Assembly: GCA_946403855.1 (NCBI GenBank)
Contig: CAMJBH010000004.1
Span: 1 to 64,000, forward strand
Source of the DNA: an uncultured Bacteroidales bacterium
Lineage (GTDB): Bacteria; Bacteroidota; Bacteroidia; Bacteroidales; UBA932
DNA length: 64,000 nucleotides
Reading direction: 5' to 3'
The notes under the pieces are model-generated. The model worked only from the letters and a program-made list of their open reading frames with translations, did no database searches and had not been told where the DNA came from. Below are positions 40,755 to 49,289 of this stretch, piece after piece. The stretch's first letter is position 1. Every line of letters begins with the position of its first letter. Made by a program: the position numbers and the translations under genes.

Positions 40755-40874
40755 CTTCCGGCCGGTACTGTTCCTCCACGGAACGTGCCACCCTCGGCAT
40801 CGTAAGAGGGAGGGGCCCACGTAGTGGGAGGGGTCGCGGAGCGACTTCCGTGGAGGAACAGTACCGGCCGGAAG
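40755..40874 (-). repeat. Structured repeat, copy B (inverted relative to copy A)
   Basis: Perfect 29-bp outer arms (40755-40783 and 40846-40874; left arm begins CTTCCGGCCGG, right arm ends CCGGCCGGAAG). Read on the minus strand, the inside has hairpins GTCGC-TCC-GCGAC (40845-40833), CCCAC-TAC-GTGGG (40828-40816) and CCCTC-TTACGATGCC-GAGGG (40810-40791), joined by CCCT and CCCCT. Order, linkers and the third loop match copy A, while stem bases change in pairs. It starts one base after the stop of the amidase-like gene, in the direction of that gene's transcription. Confidence 0.8.
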
Positions 40875-40875
40875 G

Positions 40876-43863
40876 CTAAGCGGGCTGGAATTTCTTGATG
40901 CTGGCAGGGGTAAAGTACAGGAAGCCGAACTGATAGCTGCCGGGGCTGTCCGGAGTTCCATACATTCCGAAGAACTCCAAAGCTTCACGGATCAGGCGCT
41001 CCCGGTCAGTCTCTCTCATCATACATTCCAGCGGGACGCCAATGGAGACCACCTTATGTGTAGGGGCGCTGAAACGAACGGCGGCAGGCACTCCCGAGTT
41101 ACCGTAACGGAGCCACACGCTGCCACCGGCATCTGCATTCCTGAGCCCGTCCGGATGAGGAACAGCATAACAATCCTCGTTGAACTCCGAATAGAAAGGC
41201 ATCCCTGCCAGTTCTCCGGTATTAGTGCCGTAAGAAGAAGCCCACTTGTAGCCAAGCACCTGAGTCACAAATGCTTTCGTAGATTCCACGCGAGCGGAAT
41301 CGGGCTTGTTGCCGTATATGTCGGCCCATACATCGGTAGCGATGCGCGAGCCTGAAATCAGAATATTGCCGCCTCTGCGCGACCACACCCTGAGGGCCTG
41401 TTGAAGGCCATCCGGGAAAACGCTGAAACGTGGTTCAAAAACGCCGCGTCCAGACTTAGTTGAGAGCTGAGCACCACAGATAAGGTCCAGGGCGCCGTAG
41501 GAAGCGGCAAGTGTCGTGTCGGCACAGAAGCTCTCGCAAGACATGGAGCTGAAGGCGAAACCAAGATTCAGCAAGGTGCGCCCGTGAACCGAAGGATAAT
41601 CGAAAGTATTGCCGGCAATGGGAATTCCGGCCCAGTCACTGTAGCTGCCTCCGAATCCGGGAGCATCGTCGCTCTCCCACTTAAGGGGACGCGAGAACTC
41701 GTAATTCTCACCGATGTACGTTATGTCGCGCATATAAGGCATTCCGCCGTCGAGCCTGGACTCAAATCCGGCATAATCGGGTGTGTCTATCCATGCCGGA
41801 GGGGCCACCCTGTCGAAATTGTTTACTACCAGCACAGAAGGCCCGCGTTTGACCGTGGGGACACCGACCGACAGGATCTCGGACGGGAAGCTGCTTCCTC
41901 CTTCGTTCCAGGCAGTAACCTTGTAGGAATATACATGGCCGGGCTCGATCTGCATCGTGGCTGAAGTTTCATGCACGGTGACGCCCTCGTCGAACGCTCC
42001 GTCATCAACCCTGGTATATACCGTAAAACCTTTGGCCCCGGCGGTCGGTTCAAGCGCGTCGGCAGTCGCTTTCCAGTTCAGCAGAACCTCGTTATCCTGC
42101 TGAATCACAGCAGAGAAAGCATGCACCGGAAGAGGCTGGACAGTATAAGGCACGCCGTACAGGCAGGCGAGGTATTTAAGAATCCCTTTGTACACGGCAC
42201 GGCTCACGTTAAAGCGGAACGAAGGGTCGAGCCCGTATTTCATGTCGGCAAAATTCTGATGGGACAACAATTCCAACAGCATTGCAGGCACATCCGTAGT
42301 ACGGGATTCACTGTAAGAACGGTCCCATAGCTGGCGACGCTGCCACTGCGGTTCGAATCCGGTACGTATGTCTTCTACGATCTGTGTCTGGACAAAGTCC
42401 GCAAAAGTCCTGCTTGTCATGCGGTCTCCGCCGTCAGAGAACTGGCGGGAATTCTCACACTTGAGGGTATAAATCGACAAGGTGCCTACAATACTGTCGT
42501 TGGGAGTAACTCCGGCATCTGAATGAAAGGCCAGGGAGCAGTCAAAAGGCACCCCCTTTGTTTTTCTCATCATGCGGGTCCATGAACCGCGGGTTGCATA
42601 GTCGCACACGTAGTCGGTCTCCCACTCGCGCAAAGTGCTGTCTGCGCCGGCCCAGGGCATCCAGTACGAAGCACCTTCTGCATAGCTTGGCATTCCGGAC
42701 AGGCGCCCGCCGCGCTGGATCTTACCCATGCCGCCTCCGAAACGAACCGCATCGGCGCTCACAAATTCACCGTCTCCCCCTTTGTTGCTCAGTTCTACAT
42801 AGGCTTCCGCCCCGGGAGCAAAATCGAAGGTCCCGAGATATACCCATGTACCGCCGCCCTTGCGCTGATCTACCAGGAATTCGGTAGTACCGCCCAGGTG
42901 GCGCACTGTGTAACGTGCTGATTTGCAAGCCTTGCGTCCACCAGTGTAGCTCACATAGACAGCATACTCTCCCCTCTTTTCGAAAGACGGGATCCATCTT
43001 GCACTTGAAGACGGAGTGATGCTGCAGGCGGACTTGCGGCTGGTGCCCATGCGGAAAGGATTGTCCGTAATCTGGTATTCCTGCTTGAGATCGGCAAAAC
43101 CTGTCCCTTCGAGCTCCCAGTCGCCGGTTTCCTCGTATCGCCCGCAGCCACGCACATTGTAACCCGGGGTGCGCACAAATGCGGAATCGTTGTCACAGAC
43201 CACCTCCAGTCTCTGTACGTCCCTTTCTCGGGGAGTCATCACGTATGCACCTGCATTTTCCAGCATGGGGATGAGATAATCCAGCACGTAGCTCTGGGTG
43301 TACATATCTTCCACCGTCCTGTGCAGCTGGGCGCGCTGCCAACGCCATTCGTCCTGCTCCTCGTTGTAGTAATAGCCATGGCTCTGCCAGAGGGCTATAT
43401 GACGTCCTTCCAGGCCGCGTGAGAACTTGATAGCATTGGCCCGGCGCACAAGCGGGAGCTTGGGCATGTTCTTGGCGCGGAGCCGGAACTCAGGCGACTT
43501 GCCGTTGCGCGAAAGCTTGGGAGTCTCAAGCTCTTCCAGCCGGCAACCGGAACTCATGCAGGAGCCTATCTTATAACCGTTTAGGGACTTCTCTCCTTCT
43601 TTGTTAAGCTCGGCAAGGAACCAGAATATATCTTCCGTATGCCAGGGATAATCGGACAGGCTGCTGGCGAAATACAGGTCAAGGGCATCTCCCCTCAGGT
43701 AGATTTTGTCTATACGGACCGTAGATTTTATTCCGAACCTGCGGTTGCACCTCGCTGTAAGCGTATCACACACCACGCCGAAATCGGCGGCCCTGGGAAT
43801 ACCCTGGGCAGCTGCCGAAAGCGACAAAACCAACAAAGCTAAAGCCAGTACAAATCTACGCAT
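40876..43863 (-). CDS. Large exported amidase-like protein with golvesin-like and Fn3 domains
   Basis: 995 aa from the ATG at 43863 (signal peptide MRRFVLALALLVLSLSAAAQ). N-acetylmuramoyl-L-alanine amidase (Amidase_3) elements are split around inserted domains: IALWQSHGYYY near residue 168 (His ligand), a Glu in the following helix region, and LLELLSHQNFADMKYGLDP near 540 (second His). Between them is a beta-sandwich like the golvesin C-terminal domain (YAVYVSYTGGRKACKSARYT near 310). An Fn3-like domain follows (ALEPTAGAKGFTVYTRVDDG near 620) and then a long C-terminal domain of about 300 residues. Bacteroidota relatives are often labelled xanthan lyase without evidence. Peptidoglycan cleavage is the likelier role. 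Its start overlaps vanZ by 8 bp. Confidence 0.8.
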   Translation of the reverse strand: MRRFVLALALLVLSLSAAAQGIPRAADFGVVCDTLTARCNRRFGIKSTVRIDKIYLRGDALDLYFASSLSDYPWHTEDIFWFLAELNKEGEKSLNGYKIGSCMSSGCRLEELETPKLSRNGKSPEFRLRAKNMPKLPLVRRANAIKFSRGLEGRHIALWQSHGYYYNEEQDEWRWQRAQLHRTVEDMYTQSYVLDYLIPMLENAGAYVMTPRERDVQRLEVVCDNDSAFVRTPGYNVRGCGRYEETGDWELEGTGFADLKQEYQITDNPFRMGTSRKSACSITPSSSARWIPSFEKRGEYAVYVSYTGGRKACKSARYTVRHLGGTTEFLVDQRKGGGTWVYLGTFDFAPGAEAYVELSNKGGDGEFVSADAVRFGGGMGKIQRGGRLSGMPSYAEGASYWMPWAGADSTLREWETDYVCDYATRGSWTRMMRKTKGVPFDCSLAFHSDAGVTPNDSIVGTLSIYTLKCENSRQFSDGGDRMTSRTFADFVQTQIVEDIRTGFEPQWQRRQLWDRSYSESRTTDVPAMLLELLSHQNFADMKYGLDPSFRFNVSRAVYKGILKYLACLYGVPYTVQPLPVHAFSAVIQQDNEVLLNWKATADALEPTAGAKGFTVYTRVDDGAFDEGVTVHETSATMQIEPGHVYSYKVTAWNEGGSSFPSEILSVGVPTVKRGPSVLVVNNFDRVAPPAWIDTPDYAGFESRLDGGMPYMRDITYIGENYEFSRPLKWESDDAPGFGGSYSDWAGIPIAGNTFDYPSVHGRTLLNLGFAFSSMSCESFCADTTLAASYGALDLICGAQLSTKSGRGVFEPRFSVFPDGLQQALRVWSRRGGNILISGSRIATDVWADIYGNKPDSARVESTKAFVTQVLGYKWASSYGTNTGELAGMPFYSEFNEDCYAVPHPDGLRNADAGGSVWLRYGNSGVPAAVRFSAPTHKVVSIGVPLECMMRETDRERLIREALEFFGMYGTPDSPGSYQFGFLYFTPASIKKFQPA

Positions 43864-44257
43864 CTTGCTTTTTAAAACTGAACAACTGTACAACAAAGGC
43901 GGCAAGCGTACCGCACAAAAGGCCGAGGCGGTCTGCCTTGAAATCTTCCGGGTCCATGGACCGGTATGGCAACTTGCTCTGAATCAGCTCGGTTCCCCAA
44001 GCCAATAGACATCCTAACACAAACAATGCCACTAGCAGAAGAAAGGTTTTCATAAAAGACCGGCGTCCGCTCTCGAACGAATAGAACGACAGCAAAGGGA
44101 AGGGCAGGAACATCAGAAAGTGCACAACCTTATCGGCCTGGAGGCCAAAAATGGTACGAGGCATTTCTGAGACGTTTGAAAAGTTGGCAAAGCAAAGCAG
44201 TGCAACCGCCCCAAGGTACAAAAGCGTAAGGATTCGGAAGTACCAGACTTTTTTCAT
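43856..44257 (-). CDS. VanZ-family membrane protein
   Basis: 133 aa with four predicted transmembrane segments. The family motif DKVVHFLMFLPFPLLS and the later GTELIQSKLPYRSMDPEDFKADRLG are clear. VanZ-like proteins are widespread and not tied to vancomycin resistance; their activity is poorly defined. It overlaps both neighbours (ABC transporter by 4 nt, amidase-like gene by 8 nt), so it is tightly co-expressed with them. Confidence 0.9.
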   Translation of the reverse strand: MKKVWYFRILTLLYLGAVALLCFANFSNVSEMPRTIFGLQADKVVHFLMFLPFPLLSFYSFESGRRSFMKTFLLLVALFVLGCLLAWGTELIQSKLPYRSMDPEDFKADRLGLLCGTLAAFVVQLFSFKKQDA

Positions 44258-46089
44258 AACGATTGCATGTCGTAGAGCTTCTTGTAAAATCCGCCCTTAG
44301 CCAGCAGTTCTTCGTGCCGGCCGCGTTCAACTATACGCCCCTCGTCCATAACCACTATTTCGTCTGCACCCTTGACCGTGCTGAGGCGATGCGCTATGGC
44401 AATGGTGGTCCTGGAGCTCATGAGCCTGTCGAGAGCTTCCTGGACTATACGTTCCGACTCAGTATCAAGAGATGCAGTAGCTTCGTCCAGAATCAGAATG
44501 GGAGGGTTCTTGAGTATTGCACGGGCTATGCTGATCCTCTGGCGCTGACCTCCGCTCAACTTGACTCCCCTGTCGCCTATGTTCGTATCATAGCCGGCCT
44601 CTTTCTCCATAATGAAGTCGTGGGCGTTCGCGATGCGTGCAGCAGCCTCTACCTGCTCACGCGTAGCGCCTTCCACACCAAATGCTATATTATTGAAAAT
44701 GGTATCGTTGAACAATATAGGATCTTGGTTCACATTCCCCATCAGCGCACGCAGGTCCCTGATAGACATGTCCTTGACATCTACGCCGTCTATCGTAAGA
44801 CTGCCGGATGAAGCATCATAGAAACGAGGTATAAGGTCCACCAAAGTGGACTTTCCCGCGCCAGAAGCGCCTACTATCGCAAGCGTCCGCCCCTTGGGTA
44901 TGACGAGATTGACGTCGTGCAGCACCTCCCTGCCGTCTTCGTAGTGGAAGCTCACATCTTTGAACTCTATCTGCTTCTCGAAGCCTCTCACCCTCACGGG
45001 GTTTTCCTTTTCGGCTATGGGGTTGCCGGCATTAAGGATGGCGTCAATTCTATCCATGCTGGCGAGTCCCTTGGGTATGCTGTAGGCCGCCTTCGCCAGG
45101 TCCTTGATAGGCTGTATCACGCTGTAGAGTATGACCATGTAGAAGATGAAGGTCGGCGCGTCTATGACAGAACGCTCACCCAGGATAAGGGTGCCGCCGA
45201 ACCACAGCACAATGGCAATCATGAGCGTTCCGAGGAACTCGCTCACAGGATGAGCAAGAACCTGGCGCGTAGCCACCTGGCTGGTCTTCCGCTTCATTTG
45301 CTCAGTAACCGAGTCAAAGCGTACGGACATTTTCTTTTCAGCAAGGAAGGCCTTAATGATGCGCAGACCGCCAAGCGTCTCTTCCACCTGGCTCATGGTG
45401 TCGCTCCAGAGAGACTGGGCCTCAGTGGACTGCCGTTTGAGCCGGCGTCCGATGAGACCCATAAGCCACATCATCAGGGGCGCAAAGACCAGAACGAACA
45501 CCGTAAGCTGCCAAGATATCGCTATTAACGTTCCCAAGTAGAACACTATCAGAATAGGATTCTTGATGAGCATATCCAGTACGCTGGTAATGGAATTCTC
45601 CACCTCCTGCACATCGCCGCTCATTCTCGCTATGATATCTCCCTTCCGTTCCTGGCTGAAATATCCCAGAGGCAGAGACAGAATCTTGTTATACAAGCTG
45701 GTACGTATATCTTTTACGACTCCGGTACGGATGGGGATCATGACCGCAGACGCTCCGAAATAGCATGCGGTCTTGACTGCCGTGATGAGCGACAGTGCAA
45801 GGCACAGCAGGAGCAGCACCGTGCCGGCTCCCCACTTGCCCATGGCTTCGGTCACGAACCAGTACAAGTTGTTGATAGCAATATCCTTAAGAGATGCCAC
45901 TCCGGAGTCCCATGCAATGAACTCGTACTGCATCTCATTGATATTGAACAGGATCTGCAATATCGGAATAAGCAAGGAGAAAGAGAAAACGTTGAACAGG
46001 GCCGACAGTATGTTAAGCACCACGGACCCGCCCAGATAGCCCTTGTAAGGACTCGCGAAACGTTTTAGTATTTTCCAGAATTCTTTCAT
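44254..46089 (-). CDS. MsbA-like ABC exporter (fused permease-ATPase)
   Basis: 611 aa. The N-terminal 330 residues carry six membrane segments of the type I exporter fold. The ATPase part shows Walker A VGASGAGKST, the signature LSGGQRQRISIARAI, Walker B ILILDEATASLD and the switch His in AIAHRLST. MsbA-type exporters flip lipids, especially lipid A core, across the inner membrane; other lipid or drug substrates are possible. It starts 3 bp after the phosphate transporter gene and overlaps vanZ by 4 nt. Confidence 0.93.
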   Translation of the reverse strand: MKEFWKILKRFASPYKGYLGGSVVLNILSALFNVFSFSLLIPILQILFNINEMQYEFIAWDSGVASLKDIAINNLYWFVTEAMGKWGAGTVLLLLCLALSLITAVKTACYFGASAVMIPIRTGVVKDIRTSLYNKILSLPLGYFSQERKGDIIARMSGDVQEVENSITSVLDMLIKNPILIVFYLGTLIAISWQLTVFVLVFAPLMMWLMGLIGRRLKRQSTEAQSLWSDTMSQVEETLGGLRIIKAFLAEKKMSVRFDSVTEQMKRKTSQVATRQVLAHPVSEFLGTLMIAIVLWFGGTLILGERSVIDAPTFIFYMVILYSVIQPIKDLAKAAYSIPKGLASMDRIDAILNAGNPIAEKENPVRVRGFEKQIEFKDVSFHYEDGREVLHDVNLVIPKGRTLAIVGASGAGKSTLVDLIPRFYDASSGSLTIDGVDVKDMSIRDLRALMGNVNQDPILFNDTIFNNIAFGVEGATREQVEAAARIANAHDFIMEKEAGYDTNIGDRGVKLSGGQRQRISIARAILKNPPILILDEATASLDTESERIVQEALDRLMSSRTTIAIAHRLSTVKGADEIVVMDEGRIVERGRHEELLAKGGFYKKLYDMQSL

Positions 46090-46092
46090 CGG

Positions 46093-47175
46093 CTATAATG
46101 TTTTGACCGGGCAACCGAACCAGTGAACCATGATCAAATAGATGACTCCGCTGACCACTATAACAGCCGGAATTGTAAGGATCCAAGCCCATACTATGTT
46201 CTTGGCAGTAATCCACTTGACGGATTTAACGCCTCTCGTGAGCCCCGTGCCGATAATCGACCCGGTGATGGTATGGGTGGTACTGACAGGGATGCCCAGG
46301 ACTGCGGTCATGATAAGCGTGATGGCTCCAGAAGCTTCTGCACAGAAGCCCTGGGTCGGGAAAAGCTTGGACAGACCTTCGCTCAAGGTGCGGATGACAG
46401 ACCATCCTCCAGTCACAGTGCCAAGCGCAATCAGGCCGTAGCAGGTTATTTTAAGCCACATAGGCACGTAGAAACCGGTAAAACCGGCGGCCTGTGCTGC
46501 CGTAGCCCCGTTGCCATAGAGAAACTGAAGCACAGGGTTATCAGGATTGGACGCAAATGCCGTAGCAAACAAAATGGCTATAACGCCCATGGTCTTCTGT
46601 CCGTCATTGCCGCCGAAACCCAGTGAGAATGCCGCACTGGACACCAGCTGTAAACGGCGGAAAGATTTGTCCACCTTCTTCACGTTGACCTTCTGGAAGA
46701 TGAACATTATAAGGCAGTTGAGCATAAAGCCCATGAACATTCCGATAAGCGGAGAGATAAAGATGAAGGCCACAATCTTGAAGATTCCGCTCGTGATGAG
46801 ATACTGTCCGCCGTACACGAACCAGACGGGTCCTATGAGCCCGCCCACGAGGGCGTGGGAGGCCGAAACGGGAAGCCCCATCTTGGTACAGAAGAAGATA
46901 TAAAGCACTGAGCCCAAGAGAGCGGCCAGAATCACGTACACATCGATGCAGTTTTCGTCCACAATTCCCTTGCCCATGGTGGCTGCAACCGTGGTGTCGA
47001 AAATGAACAAAGCCATGAATATCCAGAAAGCCGCCCAGAACACTGCCAGTTTGGGAGGCAGAGCCTTGGTAGCAACCACCGATGCAATACAGTTGGCGGC
47101 ATCGTTCATTCCGTTGGTAAAACTGAATGCCAATGCTATTACCGCAGTTATCAATACTACCGCTACCATCATCAA
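46093..47175 (-). CDS. PiT-family inorganic phosphate transporter
   Basis: 360 aa, about ten membrane segments. The duplicated PiT signature is present: FSFTNGMNDAANCIASVVAT near residue 18 and AFSLGFGGNDGQKTMGVIA near 190, with GLPVSASHALVGGLIG and GIPVSTTHTITGSIIG. It moves phosphate with protons or sodium. It overlaps the upstream DUF47 gene by 4 nt; a PhoU-like DUF47 protein next to a PiT transporter is the usual pairing. Confidence 0.95.
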   Translation of the reverse strand: MMMVAVVLITAVIALAFSFTNGMNDAANCIASVVATKALPPKLAVFWAAFWIFMALFIFDTTVAATMGKGIVDENCIDVYVILAALLGSVLYIFFCTKMGLPVSASHALVGGLIGPVWFVYGGQYLITSGIFKIVAFIFISPLIGMFMGFMLNCLIMFIFQKVNVKKVDKSFRRLQLVSSAAFSLGFGGNDGQKTMGVIAILFATAFASNPDNPVLQFLYGNGATAAQAAGFTGFYVPMWLKITCYGLIALGTVTGGWSVIRTLSEGLSKLFPTQGFCAEASGAITLIMTAVLGIPVSTTHTITGSIIGTGLTRGVKSVKWITAKNIVWAWILTIPAVIVVSGVIYLIMVHWFGCPVKTL

Positions 47176-47822
47176 CTGTTTTTAACCACAATGCTGCGTA
47201 TCTTGCTTGAGACCGCCTTAGCCACATCGGAGGTATCCTCAAGGGCCTGAGCGATATTCTTTTTCTTGACCAATTCTATGGCATCTTTTTCTTTCTCAAA
47301 CAAATTGGACATATAGGACTCGTAGATATCGTCCACGTCGTGCTCTATCTCCTTTATGCCGTCGCACAACTTGTCCATAAGCTTAGCATCTTTGCGCAGG
47401 GTGTCGAAATGCTTGGTAAGATCTACCATCAAAGAAGCCGCTTTATCTATATATTCAGCTATTTCTATAAGCTTTTTGGAGGGATCTTTGGGCTGATATA
47501 TGGCTATCTTTTTTGACGAGTCACGGATGGAATCGAGAAAGCCGTCAAGGCCTTCTGCAAGATCATGTATATCGTCCCTGTCGAAAGGAGTCAAATAAGC
47601 GTTCATCAAAACGTCCACAATCTTGTGTGTTATCACATCGCCCTCGGTTTCGCGCTCTTTGATTCTGTGCGCCAGGAGTCTGCGCGTGTCGGGGTCAGAC
47701 TCTTTGGTCTGCTCCAGAAGCAAAGCGGAAGCTTCTTTTATATTCTCAGCAGACTGTACGAACAAAGGGAAAAAACTCTTCTCCTTAACAACAAATAACT
47801 GAAGGAAGTGGTCAATACTCAT
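47172..47822 (-). CDS. DUF47 (PhoU-like) phosphate-transport accessory protein
   Basis: 216 aa, all-helical. It carries the DUF47 metal-binding pattern E-x-E-x-D/G-D in RIKERETEGDVITHKIVD near residue 50 and GIKEIEHDVDDIYESYMS near 157. Members bind metal clusters and are thought to regulate the adjacent PiT transporter. It starts 3 bp after wzi1 and overlaps the transporter gene by 4 nt. Confidence 0.93.
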   Translation of the reverse strand: MSIDHFLQLFVVKEKSFFPLFVQSAENIKEASALLLEQTKESDPDTRRLLAHRIKERETEGDVITHKIVDVLMNAYLTPFDRDDIHDLAEGLDGFLDSIRDSSKKIAIYQPKDPSKKLIEIAEYIDKAASLMVDLTKHFDTLRKDAKLMDKLCDGIKEIEHDVDDIYESYMSNLFEKEKDAIELVKKKNIAQALEDTSDVAKAVSSKIRSIVVKNS

Positions 47823-47825
47823 AGA

Positions 47826-49286
47826 TCATGGTTTTTTAAATAGATATCTTATAGATAATGATGCCGACACGCCATTGGCCAATGCCTCGCCGGCATCGCA
47901 GTAAATGCCGGGAACCAATTGTAAAGCCCCTTTGAAAAGGGGTACGGCCGCAGAAAAACCGGCGCTGAACTGCCGCAAAGGCTGTTCCCGACGGGTACCT
48001 TTGTCATAATTGAACAGAGCATCAAACCAGCAGCCGTAATTGATGGAGTAGGTCATGACAAGCCTGTAAGGTATTTTCTTGAACAAGCTGCCGGAAAGAC
48101 CCAGATGATGGGCCCGAAACAGATTATTCCATGTTCCCTGCATGCTGTATGCAGCTGGATTGTCGCTCTCGTAGTAATACCTCGAATAAAACAAAGGCGC
48201 ACCAAGCTGCCGAGTATAAGCAGCCCAGCCAGACCTGTACTCATAGTTGTTGCAGTAGTTGTCAGCTCCGCCGACAATATAATAGTAAACTCCGGTGTTG
48301 GAATCTTTGAGAAGACGGTGCCCGGCAGCTATTTCTTTTTCTGTCGCCAGGCGGCGCTCGCAGCTTCCGGATTGATTCATGGTGCTGTGGTACTCATAGA
48401 CTATATCGCTGATCCAGCGCGATTTGTCCTTGAAGGAAAGGCTCAGCGTGTTGAATCCGTCCGGGAAATTCCGGAATATCATTCCGGACCTGTCGTCATA
48501 TGGAATGTCGTGCTGGAGGCTTAACGTCCAGTCGTCGCTGCGGTACTCCGCCTTAAGGAGCTCCCGGCCGCGGTGGTCGCCCAGGGAATTAATCCGGTCC
48601 CCTTCTGCGGCATTGCTTCCGCCGGACAGCCCGAGCAGAACCCGGAAATAGTCTGTCAGCGAATGCGGCAGCACTCCATGCTCCGGGCTCGTTCCAGCCC
48701 AAAGCGTGTAATTATCAATTCCGGCACTCAAAGTAACACGGTCTCCGATATGCCAGAGGACATATATTGCAGTATTGTGAACGAGGGCCCCCTGAACATA
48801 CCTTCGGCCGAGAGTGCTGTAATCGCCGAAGCGCCCGCTCAGCTGAAGCCGCCCTCCGGTAAAAGGAATATCCCAAGGTTCGAGAGTAATGCCATAACCG
48901 GGAAGGGTCCTGGCATTGCCGCTCATCATGCAGTTGCCTGCAGTGACGGACAGAGTGCCGAGTGCAGGATCCGATGCCATGAAAGACTGATCCGGGTGTA
49001 TCATGCCCAAGTCGAGACGCAGCGCTTTCCATCGGGCGGAGGCATAGAGTTCGTCCACCAACGGTTTGAAGCCGTACAGGTCGCTTCGCACTCCCAGGGA
49101 ACTACCCCAGCGCCACTGGAAAGTACGGCTTTCGTCGAAAGACGTACCGGCCCTGAGCAGCGCCAGCCCCCCGTTGCTTTCGGGCATTACGCCGAAATGA
49201 TTCGCAGTCGCCCAGAACGGCATCCCTTCGGGTGCGTTCGTTGACAGAGCTCCGAGGAGCATCAGGGAGACTACGAAATCGTTCAT
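47826..49286 (-). CDS. Capsule-assembly Wzi-family outer-membrane protein, copy 1
   Basis: 486 aa. A short hydrophobic leader (MNDFVVSLMLLGALSTNA) is followed by PFWATANHFGVMPESNGGLA, the typical Wzi opening, and a long beta-barrel with DLGMIHPDQSFMASDPALG and LPGYGITLEPWDIPF. Wzi binds capsule to the outer membrane in enteric bacteria; the Bacteroidota members are assigned by sequence only. It is a paralogue of the gene at 51666-53105: the same opening, the same ordering of motifs and nearly the same length. It lies 3 bp after lysA. Confidence 0.85.
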   Translation of the reverse strand: MNDFVVSLMLLGALSTNAPEGMPFWATANHFGVMPESNGGLALLRAGTSFDESRTFQWRWGSSLGVRSDLYGFKPLVDELYASARWKALRLDLGMIHPDQSFMASDPALGTLSVTAGNCMMSGNARTLPGYGITLEPWDIPFTGGRLQLSGRFGDYSTLGRRYVQGALVHNTAIYVLWHIGDRVTLSAGIDNYTLWAGTSPEHGVLPHSLTDYFRVLLGLSGGSNAAEGDRINSLGDHRGRELLKAEYRSDDWTLSLQHDIPYDDRSGMIFRNFPDGFNTLSLSFKDKSRWISDIVYEYHSTMNQSGSCERRLATEKEIAAGHRLLKDSNTGVYYYIVGGADNYCNNYEYRSGWAAYTRQLGAPLFYSRYYYESDNPAAYSMQGTWNNLFRAHHLGLSGSLFKKIPYRLVMTYSINYGCWFDALFNYDKGTRREQPLRQFSAGFSAAVPLFKGALQLVPGIYCDAGEALANGVSASLSIRYLFKKP

Positions 49287-49289
49287 CGC

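Noticed and set aside
31855..44257. Vancomycin-resistance cluster (VanX-like dipeptidase and VanZ-family gene)
   Set aside because: The two genes are 11 kb apart in different operons, and no vanH, vanA-type ligase or VanRS regulator is present. Both families are common outside resistance.
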